NCBI RefSeq assembly: GCF_000389965.1
Contig: NC_021191.1
Location: forward strand, 6,015,501-6,079,500
DNA: 64,000 bases
Direction of reading: 5' to 3'
From: Actinoplanes sp. N902-109
Lineage (GTDB): Bacteria; Actinomycetota; Actinomycetes; Mycobacteriales; Micromonosporaceae
Positions 22,429 through 33,011 of this stretch are shown here, in pieces. The translations under genes and the position numbers were made by a program. The notes beneath the pieces were generated by a model, which had not been told where the DNA came from, ran no database searches, and was given only the letters and a program-made list of their open reading frames with translations. Numbering within the stretch: position 1 is the first letter of the stretch; the number at the start of each line of letters is the position of its first letter.

Positions 22429-25380
22429 TCAGAGCCGGAGCTGCGGCCAGTCCAGCAGCCCCTCGCCGAGGTCGCGCACGGTGGCGAGCAGGCCGAGGCG
22501 CGCGGCGCGCACGGCGGGGTCGTCGGCCATCACGAAGACCTCGTCGAAGAAGCGGTTGACCGGGCCGGTGACCGGCGCGACCGCCGCGGTGAAGGCGGTC
22601 AGGTCCGGGCGGGCGGCCCAGTCGAGCGCGGTGACCGCCTCGTGCAGGGCGAGCTCGGCCGGTTCCTTGAGCACCGACGGGTCGTACCCGGCCGGGGTCT
22701 GCGCGGGGACGATGCGCCGGGCCCGCTGCACGGCCGCGGCCAGCGCGCGGAACGTGTCGTCGGCGACGAGCCGGCCGAGCTGGGCGAGCAGCCGGTCGGC
22801 CACCGCCGGACGGCCGGCGTGCGGCAGCACCGCGCGCACCCGGTCGACCGGATGGCCCTCCTCGGTGAGGGTCTGCTCGAGACGGCGGGTGAGGAAGTCG
22901 CGGGTCGCGGCGAGCACGGCCGGGTCGACCTCGACCGGTTGCAGCGACGCCGCCGCGCCGAGCGACTCGAACAGGTCGATGCCGCTCAGGTCGGGATGCG
23001 CGCGGTGCACCGCCAGCAGGCCGAGCCCGGCACGGCGCACCGCGAACGGGTCGCTGCTGCCGGTGGGCAGACCCACCGTCGCGGCCAGCCCGGCGATCAG
23101 ATCGAGGCGATCGGCCAGCGCCAGCACCGCGCCCGGCGTGGTGCCCGGCAGCTCGTCACCGGCGTGGCGGGGCAGCTCCGCCTCGTACAGCGCCTGGGCG
23201 ACCTCGCGGGTCTCGCCCGCATGCCGGGCGTAGTCGCGGGCCAGCACGCCGGCCAGGCTGGTCAGCTCGGTGACCAGCTGCGAACCGAGGTCGAACTTGA
23301 GCAGCTCGCCGGCCCGGCCGATGATCTCGTCGTCCTCGGCCGGCACGGCGGCGGCCGCGGCGAGCAGGGTGGCCAGCGAGTCGATGCGGGCCGCGCGGTC
23401 GGCCATCGAGCCGAGCCGGTCGGTGAACGTCAGCCGCTGCAACCGGTCGCGCAGGGTGGCGAGGCTCAGGTTGCGGTCGGCCCGGTAGAAGAACGCCGCG
23501 TCCTCGTAGCGGGCGCGCAGCACCGCCTCGTTGCCGGCGCGCACGACGTCCACGTCGACCGGGCCGTTGGCCACGGTGACGAACATCGGCAGCAGCGAGC
23601 CGTCCGTCCCCCGTACCGGAAGATAGCGCTGGTGCTTGCGCATCACGGTGGTGAGCACCTCGGCGGGCAGCTCGAGATAGCTCTCGTCGAAGCGGCCCAG
23701 CAGCGGGGTGGGCTGCTCGACCAGATAGGCGATCTGGTCGATCAGGTCGCGCTCGGCGGCCACGTCGACGGTGCCCTCACCGTACGCGAGGTCCTGGGCG
23801 CCGGTGACGATGAGCTCGCGCCGGTCGTCCGGGTCGGCGACGATGCCGTTGACCGCGATGGTCTCCATGAACGTCTCGGCGGACGCGATGCGCAGCACCG
23901 GATCGGCAGCCGTGCGCAGCAACCGGGTCTCGCGGCCGGCCGTGAGTGCCCCCACCGCGACCGGCACGACGTCGTCGCCCCACAGCGCCAGCAGCCAGCG
24001 GATCGGCCGGCTGAACGCCAGCGCCGGGTCGTTCCAGCGCATGTTCCTGGACGCCCGCAGGCCCGCGACGACCTGGGCGAGCACCGGGCCGAGCACCTCC
24101 AGGGCCGGGCCGCCGGCGACGTGCCGCCGCACCACGAGGTGTTCGACCCCGTTGACCTCGGCGGTCTCCAGCTCACCGGGTGGCACGCCCTGCGAGCGCG
24201 CGAACCCGGTCCGGGCCTGCTCGGGCGCGGTGACCCGCGGGCCCTTGACGGTCAGCGTGTGGTCCTCCTCGCGGGCGGCCACCCCGGGGACCACCGCGAT
24301 CAGCCGCCGCGGCGTGGCGTGCACCCGCACCTCGCCGTGCGCCAGCCGGGTCTGCGCGAGCCGCTCGCCGAGGGCCTGGCGCACCTGCTCGCGGGCCGCC
24401 CGGGCCTCGGCCGGCGGCAGCTCCTCGGTGCCGATCTCGAACACCAGCGTGCGCGGCCGTTCCCCGGCGGGCCGCACCGCGAGCGGCTCGGCGGCCACGG
24501 GCAGCGGCTCGCTCACCCCGAGCGGATGGCCCTCCTCCTCGCGGCGCGCCACCCACAGGTTGGCCACATCGCCGGCGAGCCGGCGCATCCGGGCGAACTC
24601 CGCGGCGCGGTCGGCGGTCGACACGGCACCGCGGGAGTCCAGCACGTTGAACGCATGCGACGACTTGAGCACATACGTGTGGGCGGGCACCGGCAGACCG
24701 CGGTCGACCAGGCGCTGGGCCTCCGCGGCGTACAGGTCGAGCAGCTGCCGGTTGGCCGCGACGTCGGCGTCGTCGAGGTAGTAGCGGGACATCTCGTACT
24801 CGGCCTGGCCGAACACCTCGCCGTAGCTGACCCCCGCGGCGTACTCGATGTCCTGGAAGTGGGTGACGCCCTGCAGCGCCATGATGATCCGCTCGATGCC
24901 GTAGGTGATCTCGACACTGACCGGGTCGAGGTTGATCCCGCCGGCCTGCTGCATGTACGTGAACTGGGTGATCTCCAGCCCGTCGAGCCACACCTCCCAG
25001 CCCAGCCCCCACGCCCCCAACGCCGGCGAGGCCCAGTTGTCCTCGACGAACCGCACGTCGTGCGCGGCCACGTCGATCCCCAGCGCGGCCAGGCTGCCCA
25101 GGTAGAGCTCCTGGGTGTTGCCCGGGTCGGGCTTGACGATCACCTGGAGCTGGGTGTGCGTCTGCAGCCGGTTGGGGTTCTCGCCGTAGCGCGAGTCGTC
25201 GGGCCGCACCGACGGCTCCACGTACACCACGCGCCACGGCTCCGGCCCCAGCACCCGCAGGAACGTCGCGGGGTTGAGGGTCCCGGCGCCGACCTCGGTG
25301 TTCATCGGCTGGACGACCAGGCACCCCTGAGCTGTCCAGTACGCCGTGAGCCGCGCGAGCGCGTCCTGCATCGTGAGCAT
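22429..25380 (-). CDS. glyS: fused alpha-beta glycyl-tRNA synthetase
   Basis: About 983 residues joining the two subunits of the bacterial (alpha2-beta2 type) GlyRS. The alpha part covers MQDALARLTAYWTAQGCLVVQPMN, the class II motifs around GAGTLNPATFLRVLGPEPWRVVYVEPSVRPDDSRYGENPNRLQ and GWEVWLDGLEITQFTYMQQAGG. After about 320 residues the beta part begins TLVFEIGTEELPPAEAR and contains PRRLIAVVPGVA, the HD-like region FDLGSQLVTELTSLAG and a DALR-type anticodon-binding end. It charges tRNA-Gly. The start could be ATG 25380 (used), 25371 or 25425; none has a clear ribosome site and the divergent acyl-CoA dehydrogenase start is 43 bp away. Confidence 0.95.
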   Translation of the reverse strand: MLTMQDALARLTAYWTAQGCLVVQPMNTEVGAGTLNPATFLRVLGPEPWRVVYVEPSVRPDDSRYGENPNRLQTHTQLQVIVKPDPGNTQELYLGSLAALGIDVAAHDVRFVEDNWASPALGAWGLGWEVWLDGLEITQFTYMQQAGGINLDPVSVEITYGIERIIMALQGVTHFQDIEYAAGVSYGEVFGQAEYEMSRYYLDDADVAANRQLLDLYAAEAQRLVDRGLPVPAHTYVLKSSHAFNVLDSRGAVSTADRAAEFARMRRLAGDVANLWVARREEEGHPLGVSEPLPVAAEPLAVRPAGERPRTLVFEIGTEELPPAEARAAREQVRQALGERLAQTRLAHGEVRVHATPRRLIAVVPGVAAREEDHTLTVKGPRVTAPEQARTGFARSQGVPPGELETAEVNGVEHLVVRRHVAGGPALEVLGPVLAQVVAGLRASRNMRWNDPALAFSRPIRWLLALWGDDVVPVAVGALTAGRETRLLRTAADPVLRIASAETFMETIAVNGIVADPDDRRELIVTGAQDLAYGEGTVDVAAERDLIDQIAYLVEQPTPLLGRFDESYLELPAEVLTTVMRKHQRYLPVRGTDGSLLPMFVTVANGPVDVDVVRAGNEAVLRARYEDAAFFYRADRNLSLATLRDRLQRLTFTDRLGSMADRAARIDSLATLLAAAAAVPAEDDEIIGRAGELLKFDLGSQLVTELTSLAGVLARDYARHAGETREVAQALYEAELPRHAGDELPGTTPGAVLALADRLDLIAGLAATVGLPTGSSDPFAVRRAGLGLLAVHRAHPDLSGIDLFESLGAAASLQPVEVDPAVLAATRDFLTRRLEQTLTEEGHPVDRVRAVLPHAGRPAVADRLLAQLGRLVADDTFRALAAAVQRARRIVPAQTPAGYDPSVLKEPAELALHEAVTALDWAARPDLTAFTAAVAPVTGPVNRFFDEVFVMADDPAVRAARLGLLATVRDLGEGLLDWPQLRL

Positions 25381-25423
25381 GAGGCCGAAGTCTAATGAGC
25401 GATCCATCGGGTATCCCGTCGTC

Positions 25424-26566
25424 ATGCTGACAGGTGACCTCTACCGCTTCCAGGACCTGCTGAGCCCGGCCGAGGCGGCGACCGTGACCCGGGTCCGCGA
25501 GTTCCTCGACTCGCAGGTGGTCCCCATCGCCAATGACTGCTGGGCGCGCGCGGAGTTCCCGTTCCAGCTGGTCAAGGGTTTCGCCGAGCTCGACATCGCG
25601 GGCGCGCGGCACTCCAACCTGCTGTCCGGCTGGCTGGCGCTGGAGATGGCCCGCGCCGACGCCTCGATGGCCACGTTCTACGGCGTGCACGCCGGGCTGG
25701 CGATGGGCAGCATCGAGACCTGCGGCTCACCCGAGCAGCGCGAGCGCTGGCTCCCGGCGATGCGCACCTTCGACACGATCGGCGCGTTCGCCCTCACCGA
25801 ACCCACCGGCGGCTCGGACGTGGCGGCCGGCCTGCGCACCACCGCCCGCCGCGACGGCGACACCTGGATCTTGAACGGCCGGAAGCGCTGGATCGGCAAC
25901 GCGACGTTCGCGGACCTGATCGTGGTCTGGGCCCGCGACCTCGATGACAACCAGGTCAAGGGCTTCGTCGTCGACAAGGACACGCCTGGCTTCACCGCCA
26001 CCAAGATCGAGAACAAGATCGCCCTGCGTACGGTCCAGAACGCCGACATCACCTTCGACGACTGCGCCGTAGCGGAGTCGCACCGGCTGGCGAACGCCCG
26101 CACGTTCAAGGACACGTCGAAGGTCCTGCGCGCCACCCGCAGCGGCGTCGCCTGGGAGGCGGCCGGCGTGATGCTGGCGGCGTACGAGATCGCCCTGGAC
26201 TATGCCAAGGAGCGCGAGCAGTTCGGCCGCCCGATCGGCAAGTTCCAGCTCGTGCAGGACCTGCTGGTGCGCATGCTCGGCAACGTCACCGGAGCCCTCG
26301 GCATGTGCGTGCGCCTGGCCCAGCTGCAGGACGCCGGCGAGTTCAAGGACGAACACTCCGCCCTGGCCAAGGCCTACGTCACGACCCGCATGCGCGAGGT
26401 GGTCGGCTGGGCCCGCGAACTGCTGGCCGGCAACGGCATCGTGCTCGACTACAACATCGGCCGCTTCGTGGCCGACGCCGAGGCCCTCTACTCCTACGAG
26501 GGCACCCGGGAGATCAACACGATGATCGTGGGCCGCGCGGTGACCGGGCTGAGCGCCTTCGTCTGA
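25424..26566 (+). CDS. acyl-CoA dehydrogenase
   Basis: A 380-residue flavoprotein oxidising an acyl-CoA to the 2-enoyl-CoA. It shows the family signatures GAFALTEPTGGSDVAAGLRTTARR, RKRWIGNATFADLIVVWARD, EREQFGRPIGKFQLVQDLLVRML, and the end EGTREINTMIVGRAVTG with the catalytic-base glutamate in YSYEGTREI. The sequence style is closest to the glutaryl-CoA dehydrogenase branch, but the acyl group cannot be fixed. The ATG used has no strong ribosome site and lies 43 bp from the divergent glyS start; the frame is open further upstream. Confidence 0.9.
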   Translation: MLTGDLYRFQDLLSPAEAATVTRVREFLDSQVVPIANDCWARAEFPFQLVKGFAELDIAGARHSNLLSGWLALEMARADASMATFYGVHAGLAMGSIETCGSPEQRERWLPAMRTFDTIGAFALTEPTGGSDVAAGLRTTARRDGDTWILNGRKRWIGNATFADLIVVWARDLDDNQVKGFVVDKDTPGFTATKIENKIALRTVQNADITFDDCAVAESHRLANARTFKDTSKVLRATRSGVAWEAAGVMLAAYEIALDYAKEREQFGRPIGKFQLVQDLLVRMLGNVTGALGMCVRLAQLQDAGEFKDEHSALAKAYVTTRMREVVGWARELLAGNGIVLDYNIGRFVADAEALYSYEGTREINTMIVGRAVTGLSAFV

Positions 26567-26623
26567 GTGGGCCCCGGGCACCGCGGGTAGGCTGATCGTT
26601 CGTCATCGGACGGGGAGGCCGGC

Positions 26624-27064
26624 GTGGACTACGGCGACAAGCTGTTCTGGCTCTCGGTGCTGATCCAACGCAAGTACGCGCAGATCTGCACCGAGTTCGA
26701 CCTGACCCCCGCGCAGGCCACGCTCATCTGCGCGGTCCGCAACGAGCCACGGCAGATGGCTTACCTCGCCGCGTCGCTGGGCATGACCAAGAACGCCTTG
26801 AGCCAGCTGGTCGATCGCACCGCCCGGCGCGAGCTGGTCACCCGGGCCGGCTCGGCGCAGGACCGGCGGGTCGTCATGCTCAGTGCGACGCCCACGGGCA
26901 AGGTGCTCGCCGAGGCCTTCTACGCCGAGATCACCAAGCGCCTGCCCGAGATCGCGAGCCACCTCGGCGCCGACGATCAGCGCGACTTCGAGCGGGTGGC
27001 CACCGCCGTCGTGGAAACCTCGGACCTGTCCGCGCCGGCCCCGGTCCAACCCGGCACACCGTGA
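26624..27064 (+). CDS. MarR-family transcriptional regulator
   Basis: A 146-residue winged-helix repressor: FWLSVLIQRKYAQICTEFDLTPAQATLICAVRNEPRQMAYLAASLGMTKNALSQLVDRTARRELVTRAGSAQDRRVVMLSATPTGKVL contains the recognition helix (LGMTKNALSQLVDR) and the DRR wing. GTG start. It lies 82 bp upstream of an NmrA-type gene, and the gap holds a promoter overlapped by two palindromes, so it most likely represses that gene and responds to an unknown small ligand. Confidence 0.9.
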   Translation: MDYGDKLFWLSVLIQRKYAQICTEFDLTPAQATLICAVRNEPRQMAYLAASLGMTKNALSQLVDRTARRELVTRAGSAQDRRVVMLSATPTGKVLAEAFYAEITKRLPEIASHLGADDQRDFERVATAVVETSDLSAPAPVQPGTP

Positions 27065-27083
27065 GGTCGCCGTTCACCGCGCC

Positions 27084-27128
27084 TTGACGATGTTCATGTC
27101 GTGAACTAGTTTCGTTCACGCCATGAAC
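27084..27128 (+). promoter_or_regulatory. promoter with two tandem GTTCA-N5-TGAAC operators
   Basis: A TTGACG -35 (27084-27089) and TAGTTT -10 (27107-27112) are 17 bp apart. Palindrome 1 GTTCA-TGTCG-TGAAC (27092-27106) fills the spacer, and palindrome 2 GTTCA-CGCCA-TGAAC (27114-27128) lies at the expected transcription start, 22 bp (two helical turns) on. This is a textbook arrangement for repression by the adjoining MarR protein. Confidence 0.75.
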
Positions 27129-27146
27129 TAGTGAGGGGTGGCAGCG

Positions 27147-28034
27147 ATGAGCACACAGATGACCGGCACGATCGCAGTCTTCGGCGCGACCGGGCGCCAG
27201 GGCGGGGCGGTGGTCGACGCGCTGCTGGACCACAACGCGCGGGTGCGGGCCCTGGTCCGCGACCCGCGGTCCGGCCGGGCCCGGGCGCTGGCCGCCCGCG
27301 GCGTCGAGCTGGCGGCCGTCCGGGCCGACGACCCGGCGTCGCTGGCCGCCGCGCTGGCGGCGGTGGCGGGGTTCTCCTTCATGACCCCGGAGGCGAACAG
27401 CCTCGCCGAGGTCGAGACGGAGATCCGCATCGGCACCGCGCTCGTCGACGCGGCGGTCGAGGCGGGCGTCCCGCACGTCGTGTTCACCTCGGTCCTCGGC
27501 GCGGACCGGGAATCCGGTGTGCCGCACCACGACTCGAAGCACCGGATCGAGGAGCACCTGAAGAAGTCCGGCCTGCGGGCCACGATGGTTCGCGCGTCCG
27601 CCTTCATGGAGAACTTCGCGAGCGTGCTGGCACCGACCCTGGAGCACGGGGAGCTCGTGCTGAGGCTGCCGCTGCCCGCGGACGTCGCCCTGAAGATGAT
27701 CTCGACCAGGGACATCGGCCGGGTCGCCGCCGCGCTGCTGCTCGGCACCGCGCAGGTGCCCGGCGGAGCCGTCGAACTCGTCGGCGACGAACTGACCGGC
27801 CCCCGGATCGCCGCGGCGTTCGGCGCCTGCGCCGGGCTCCCGGCACGGTACGAGGCCCTCCCGTTGAGCGTGCTTCCCAACGAGCTCGACCAGGCGATGT
27901 TCCGCCAGTTCGCGCAGGCGGCACCAGACCCCTCGGCCCTCGCGGTGGTCCGTGCGATCGAGCCGGCCACCCTGGACCTGGCCGGGTGGATCCGAGCTAC
28001 CGGCTGGGCGCCCGCGGATGGCGCCGGATCCTGA
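27147..28034 (+). CDS. NmrA-like NAD(P)-binding protein
   Basis: A 295-residue atypical short-chain dehydrogenase: IAVFGATGRQGGAVVDALLDHNARVRALVRD is the NmrA/NAD(P)-binding glycine motif, followed by VPHVVFTSVLGADRESGVPHHDSKHRIEEHLKKSGLRATMVRASAFMENF, which keeps the family's H-x-x-x-K pattern in place of the YxxxK of true dehydrogenases. Such proteins sense NADP or reduce quinone-like substrates. ATG 27147 has GAGGGG upstream. It is the only gene after the MarR-operated promoter and ends at a strong terminator. Confidence 0.87.
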   Translation: MSTQMTGTIAVFGATGRQGGAVVDALLDHNARVRALVRDPRSGRARALAARGVELAAVRADDPASLAAALAAVAGFSFMTPEANSLAEVETEIRIGTALVDAAVEAGVPHVVFTSVLGADRESGVPHHDSKHRIEEHLKKSGLRATMVRASAFMENFASVLAPTLEHGELVLRLPLPADVALKMISTRDIGRVAAALLLGTAQVPGGAVELVGDELTGPRIAAAFGACAGLPARYEALPLSVLPNELDQAMFRQFAQAAPDPSALAVVRAIEPATLDLAGWIRATGWAPADGAGS

Positions 28035-28057
28035 GCGTCCGGCCGATGAACGCCCCG

Positions 28058-28098
28058 CCGATGCCGCCCTCAACCGCGCGGGCCGAGGGCGGCATCGG
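28058..28098. terminator. bidirectional terminator, 14-bp perfect stem
   Basis: CCGATGCCGCCCTC and GAGGGCGGCATCGG form a perfect 14-bp stem around a 13-base loop, 23 bp after the NmrA-like stop and 3 bp before the facing glpD stop. It serves both convergent units. Confidence 0.85.
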
Positions 28099-28101
28099 TG
28101 T

Positions 28102-29803
28102 TCAGGCCGTGGCGTGCACCGGCACCACGTCCGGGGCGCCCAGCCGGGCGGCGTCCGCGGTCTCGTCGTCCGGCTGTTCCTGCGAGGCCCGTTCCGCCTC
28201 GACGCGCAGGCGGTAGTTGGTCACCTCGCGTTCCCGCTGCTCCTTGCTCCAGTGCAGGACGTCACCCATGAGGTCGGCGGCCATGGGGGCGGCGCCGACG
28301 CCGCGGTCGAAGGTCTCGATGGAGATGCGGGTGCGGCGGGTGAGCACGTCCTCGAGGTGGCGGGCGCCCTCGTGGCCGGCGGCGTAGGTGATCTCGGCGC
28401 GCAGGTGGTCCTCGGCGCCGTCGAGGGGTCTGCCGAGCGACGGGTCCTCGCGGACCAGCGCGAGCACCTCGTGCACCAGGCTGCCGTAGCGGCCCAGCAG
28501 GTGCTCGACCCGGGCCACGTGCAGCCCGGACTCCTCGGCCAGCAGGCGGCGGCGGTTCCACAGTGCCGCGTAGCCCTCCGCACCCAGCAGCGGGACCCGT
28601 TCCGTGCAGGAGCGCGGCACCGAGCGGCCGAGGTTGTGCACGGCCGCGTCGATGGCGTCGCGGGCCATCACCCGGTAGGTGGTGTACTTGCCGCCGGCCA
28701 CCACGACCAGGCCGGGCACCGGGCTGCCGACGGTGTGCTCGCGCGACAGCTGCGACGTCGACTCGGACTCGCCGGAGAGCAACGGGCGCAACCCGGCGTA
28801 GACCCCCTGCACGTCGGTACGGTCCAGGGGTGTCGCCAGCACCTCGTTGACCTGGCCCAGCAGGTAGTCGATGTCGGTGCTGGACGCCGCGGGGTGCGCC
28901 TTGTCCAGGCTCCAGTCGGTGTCCGTGGTCCCGATGATCCAGTGGCGGCCCCACGGGATCACGAACAGCACGCTTGTCGGCGTACGGAGGATCAGTCCGG
29001 TTCTGGACTGGATCCGGTCGCGCGGCACCACCAGGTGGATCCCCTTGCTCGCGCGGACGTGGAACTGCCCGCGCTCGCCGACCAGGGCCTGGGTGTCGTC
29101 GGTCCACACCCCGGTCGCGTTGACGACCTGCTGGGCGCGGATCTCGAAGGTACGGTCGCGTTCCAGGTCGTGCACGCGCACGCCGGTGACCCGTTCGCCC
29201 TCGCGCAGGAAACCCACCACTTCCGTACGGTTGGCCACGTGCGCGCCGTACGCCGCCGCCGTGCGCGCCAGGAACATGGTGTGCCGGGCGTCGTCGAGCT
29301 GGGCGTCGTAGTACTGCAGCGCCCCGACCAGCGCGTCCTTCTTGAGCGCCGGGCAGACCCGCAGCGCGCTGCGGCGGGACAGGTTGCGGTGCCGGGGCAG
29401 CCCGCCGTGGGCGGTGGCCATCAGGTCGTAGAGCTGCACGCCGGTCCCGGCATACAGACGTTCCCAAAGCCGGTGCTTGAGCGGATAGAGGAACGGCACC
29501 GGGCGGGCCAGGTGCGGGGCGAGCCGCTGCAGGATCAGTCCGCGTTCCTTGAGGGCCTCGCGGACCAGGGCGAAGTCGAGCATCTCCAGGTAGCGCAGCC
29601 CGCCGTGGATCAGCTTGCTGGAGCGGCTGGAGGTGCCGGAGGCGAAGTCGCGGGCCTCGACGAGACCGACCGTGAGGCCACGGGTGACCGCGTCGAGGGC
29701 GCACCCGGCACCCACCACGCCGCCACCCACGACCAGCACGTCGACCTCGGTGCCGGCAAGCGCGGTGAGCGCGGCCTCGCGAGCGTCTGGGGAGAGAGCT
29801 GCG

Positions 29804-29811
<8 letters not shown>
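28102..29811 (-). CDS. glpD: glycerol-3-phosphate dehydrogenase, FAD-dependent
   Basis: About 569 residues; oxidises sn-glycerol-3-phosphate to dihydroxyacetone phosphate at the membrane. It has the FAD motif VDVLVVGGGVVGAGCALDAVTRGLTVGLVEARDFASGTSSRSSKLIHGGLRYLE, TNATGVW-like QQVVNATGVWTDD, KGIHLVVPRDR, WGRHWIIGTTDTDW and GGKYTTYRVMARDAID, plus a C-terminal helical DAO_C domain. The TTG at 29811 overlaps the glpK stop and yields the length usual for the family; an ATG at 29865 inside glpK is the alternative. Last gene of glpF-glpK-glpD, controlled in all likelihood by the IclR-type regulator divergent from glpF. Confidence 0.94.
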
Positions 29812-31313
<1,502 letters not shown>

Positions 31314-31321
<8 letters not shown>

Positions 31322-32156
31322 GGCGTGCCTCCACGGTCTCTGGTGTCTCGTCCGTTGGGATGCGGCCCGGCTCCGGCGGCTCGGCGGACGGCAGGAACCG
31401 CCCGACGAGCATCTGGTAGAGCCCGGCCCCGAGCAGGCCCCCGAGGATCGGGGCCACGATCGGTATCCAGAAGTACAGGTACCCGGTCTGGTCGCGGAAC
31501 GCCCCGCCGTACCCGGTGAAGAAACTGGCCAGCCGCGGCCCGAGGTCCCGCGCGGGGTTGATCGCGTACCCGGCGTTCGTGCCCCAGGCCATGCCGATGC
31601 CCACGATGAGCAGGCCGATGACGAACGGCGCCAGGTTGGCCGCCGGCGGGGTGCCGGCCGCGTCGGTGATGGCCAGGATCAGGAAGAGCAGGATGGCCGT
31701 GCCGATGATCTGGTCCCGGAACGCGCCCCACTCGCTCACGGGCAGGGTCCCGTTGCCCGGCAGCGTGGAGAACACCCCCTGGGTCTTGACGGTGAGGTGC
31801 GGGTCCGCCGCGTGCAGGACCTCGGTGTAGTTCCACCGCACGATCAGCGCGGCGACGAACGCGCCGAGGAACTGCGCGACCGAGTACGGCGCCACCTTGC
31901 GCCACGGGAAGCCCTTGAAGGCCGCGAGCGCGATGGTGACCGCGGGGTTGAGGTGGGCGCCGCTGATCCGCCCGGCCACGTACACGCCGAGCATGACGCC
32001 GAGCCCCCAGGCCCAGGCGATGCTGTCGTGGTCGCCGATCCCGCCGCCCGCGACCTGCGCGACGACACCGACGCCGAAGAGGATGAGGATCATGGTCCCG
32101 GCGAACTCCGCGGCAAGTTCGCCCGCAAGTCCCGGGACTTTCAGTCGTGCTGCCAT
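31314..32156 (-). CDS. glpF: glycerol facilitator, aquaglyceroporin
   Basis: A 280-residue six-helix channel with the two pore half-helix motifs SGAHLNPAVTIAL and GYAINPARDLGPR. The aspartate after the second NPAR (NPARD) marks the glycerol-conducting subgroup of aquaporins. The C-terminal 30 residues are a charged cytoplasmic tail. First gene of glpF-glpK-glpD; its promoter region overlaps the CGTTC/CGAAC operator shared with the divergent IclR gene. Confidence 0.95.
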
Positions 32157-32192
32157 GACCCGAAGTTAGAAACGTGGCGCGGGCCACACAAT

Positions 32193-32216
32193 GAACGTCG
32201 TTCGGCATTGTCGAAC
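32193..32216. promoter_or_regulatory. IclR/GylR-type operator between glpF and the regulator
   Basis: Three alternating half-sites make two overlapping palindromes: GAACG-T-CGTTC (32193-32203) and GTTCG-N7-CGAAC (32200-32216). The site lies 37-60 bp upstream of glpF and 46-69 bp upstream of the IclR gene, so one protein bound here could control both directions. Confidence 0.65.
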
Positions 32217-32261
32217 ATCGACCGGTTCCCTCCGGTAACAGCGAGGCATAGGCTCCGTAAC

Positions 32262-33011
32262 GTGCCCGGAACGGTGCAGTCGATCGAGAGAGCCGCCGCG
32301 ATCCTGCGGATGCTCGCCGGCGGACCCGGAAAACTCGGACTCGCCGAGATCGCCCGCTCCCTCGACCTGGCAAAGGGGACAGTCCACGGCATCCTGCGCA
32401 CCCTGCAGGGGGTCGGTTTCGTCGAGCAGGACCGGGTGTCGGGCCACTACCAGCTCGGTGCGGCCCTGCTCCACCTGGGCACGAGCTACCTGGACATCAA
32501 CGAGCTGCGGTCGCGGTCGATCAACTGGGCCGACCCGCTGGCCGCCCGGTCCGGCGAGGCGGTGCGGATCGGCACGGTGCTGGAGGGGAGGGTGCTGGTG
32601 GTGCATCACGTGTTCCGCCCCGACGACACGTTCCAGACCCTCGACATCGGCACGCTGCTGCCGCTGCACGCGACGGCGCTGGGGAAGGTGCTGCTGGCCT
32701 GGTCCCGGTCCCCGGCGACCGAGCTGGACCGGTTCACCCACCGCACCCTGACCGACTCGCGCGCGCTGGGCACCGAGCTCGTCCGGGTACGGGAGGACGG
32801 CTGGGCCGCCGACATCGAGGAGTACACCGTCGGCGAGGCCGCGATCGCCGCCCCCATCCGCGGCTACGGCGGGCTGGTCGTCGGCGCCATCGGCATCTCC
32901 GGGCTGGTCGAGCGGCTGTGCGACAGCCATTACCGGCCGCACGCCCGGCTCGTCGGATACGTCCGGGACGCCGCCCGTGCGGTGTCGCGCGATCTAGGAG
33001 CCACGCGATGA
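32262..33011 (+). CDS. IclR-family glycerol operon regulator (GylR-like)
   Basis: A 249-residue regulator. N-terminal winged helix VQSIERAAAILRMLAGGPGKLGLAEIARSLDLAKGTVHGILRTLQGVGFVEQD, then the IclR effector domain with YQLGAALLHLG, LPLHATALGKVLLAW and the C-terminal IAAPIRGYGGLVVGAIGISG. In Streptomyces the homologous GylR represses the glycerol operon and is released by glycerol-3-phosphate; position and sequence fit that role here. GTG start. It overlaps the second glycerol kinase gene by ATGA, so regulator and kinase are made together. Confidence 0.92.
   Translation: MPGTVQSIERAAAILRMLAGGPGKLGLAEIARSLDLAKGTVHGILRTLQGVGFVEQDRVSGHYQLGAALLHLGTSYLDINELRSRSINWADPLAARSGEAVRIGTVLEGRVLVVHHVFRPDDTFQTLDIGTLLPLHATALGKVLLAWSRSPATELDRFTHRTLTDSRALGTELVRVREDGWAADIEEYTVGEAAIAAPIRGYGGLVVGAIGISGLVERLCDSHYRPHARLVGYVRDAARAVSRDLGATR

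Noticed and set aside
22642..25395. A 917-codon open frame on the plus strand across glyS
   Set aside because: Antisense shadow caused by GC-rich third positions; its translation is Arg/Gly/His/Gln-rich without domains, while the minus strand encodes a full GlyRS.
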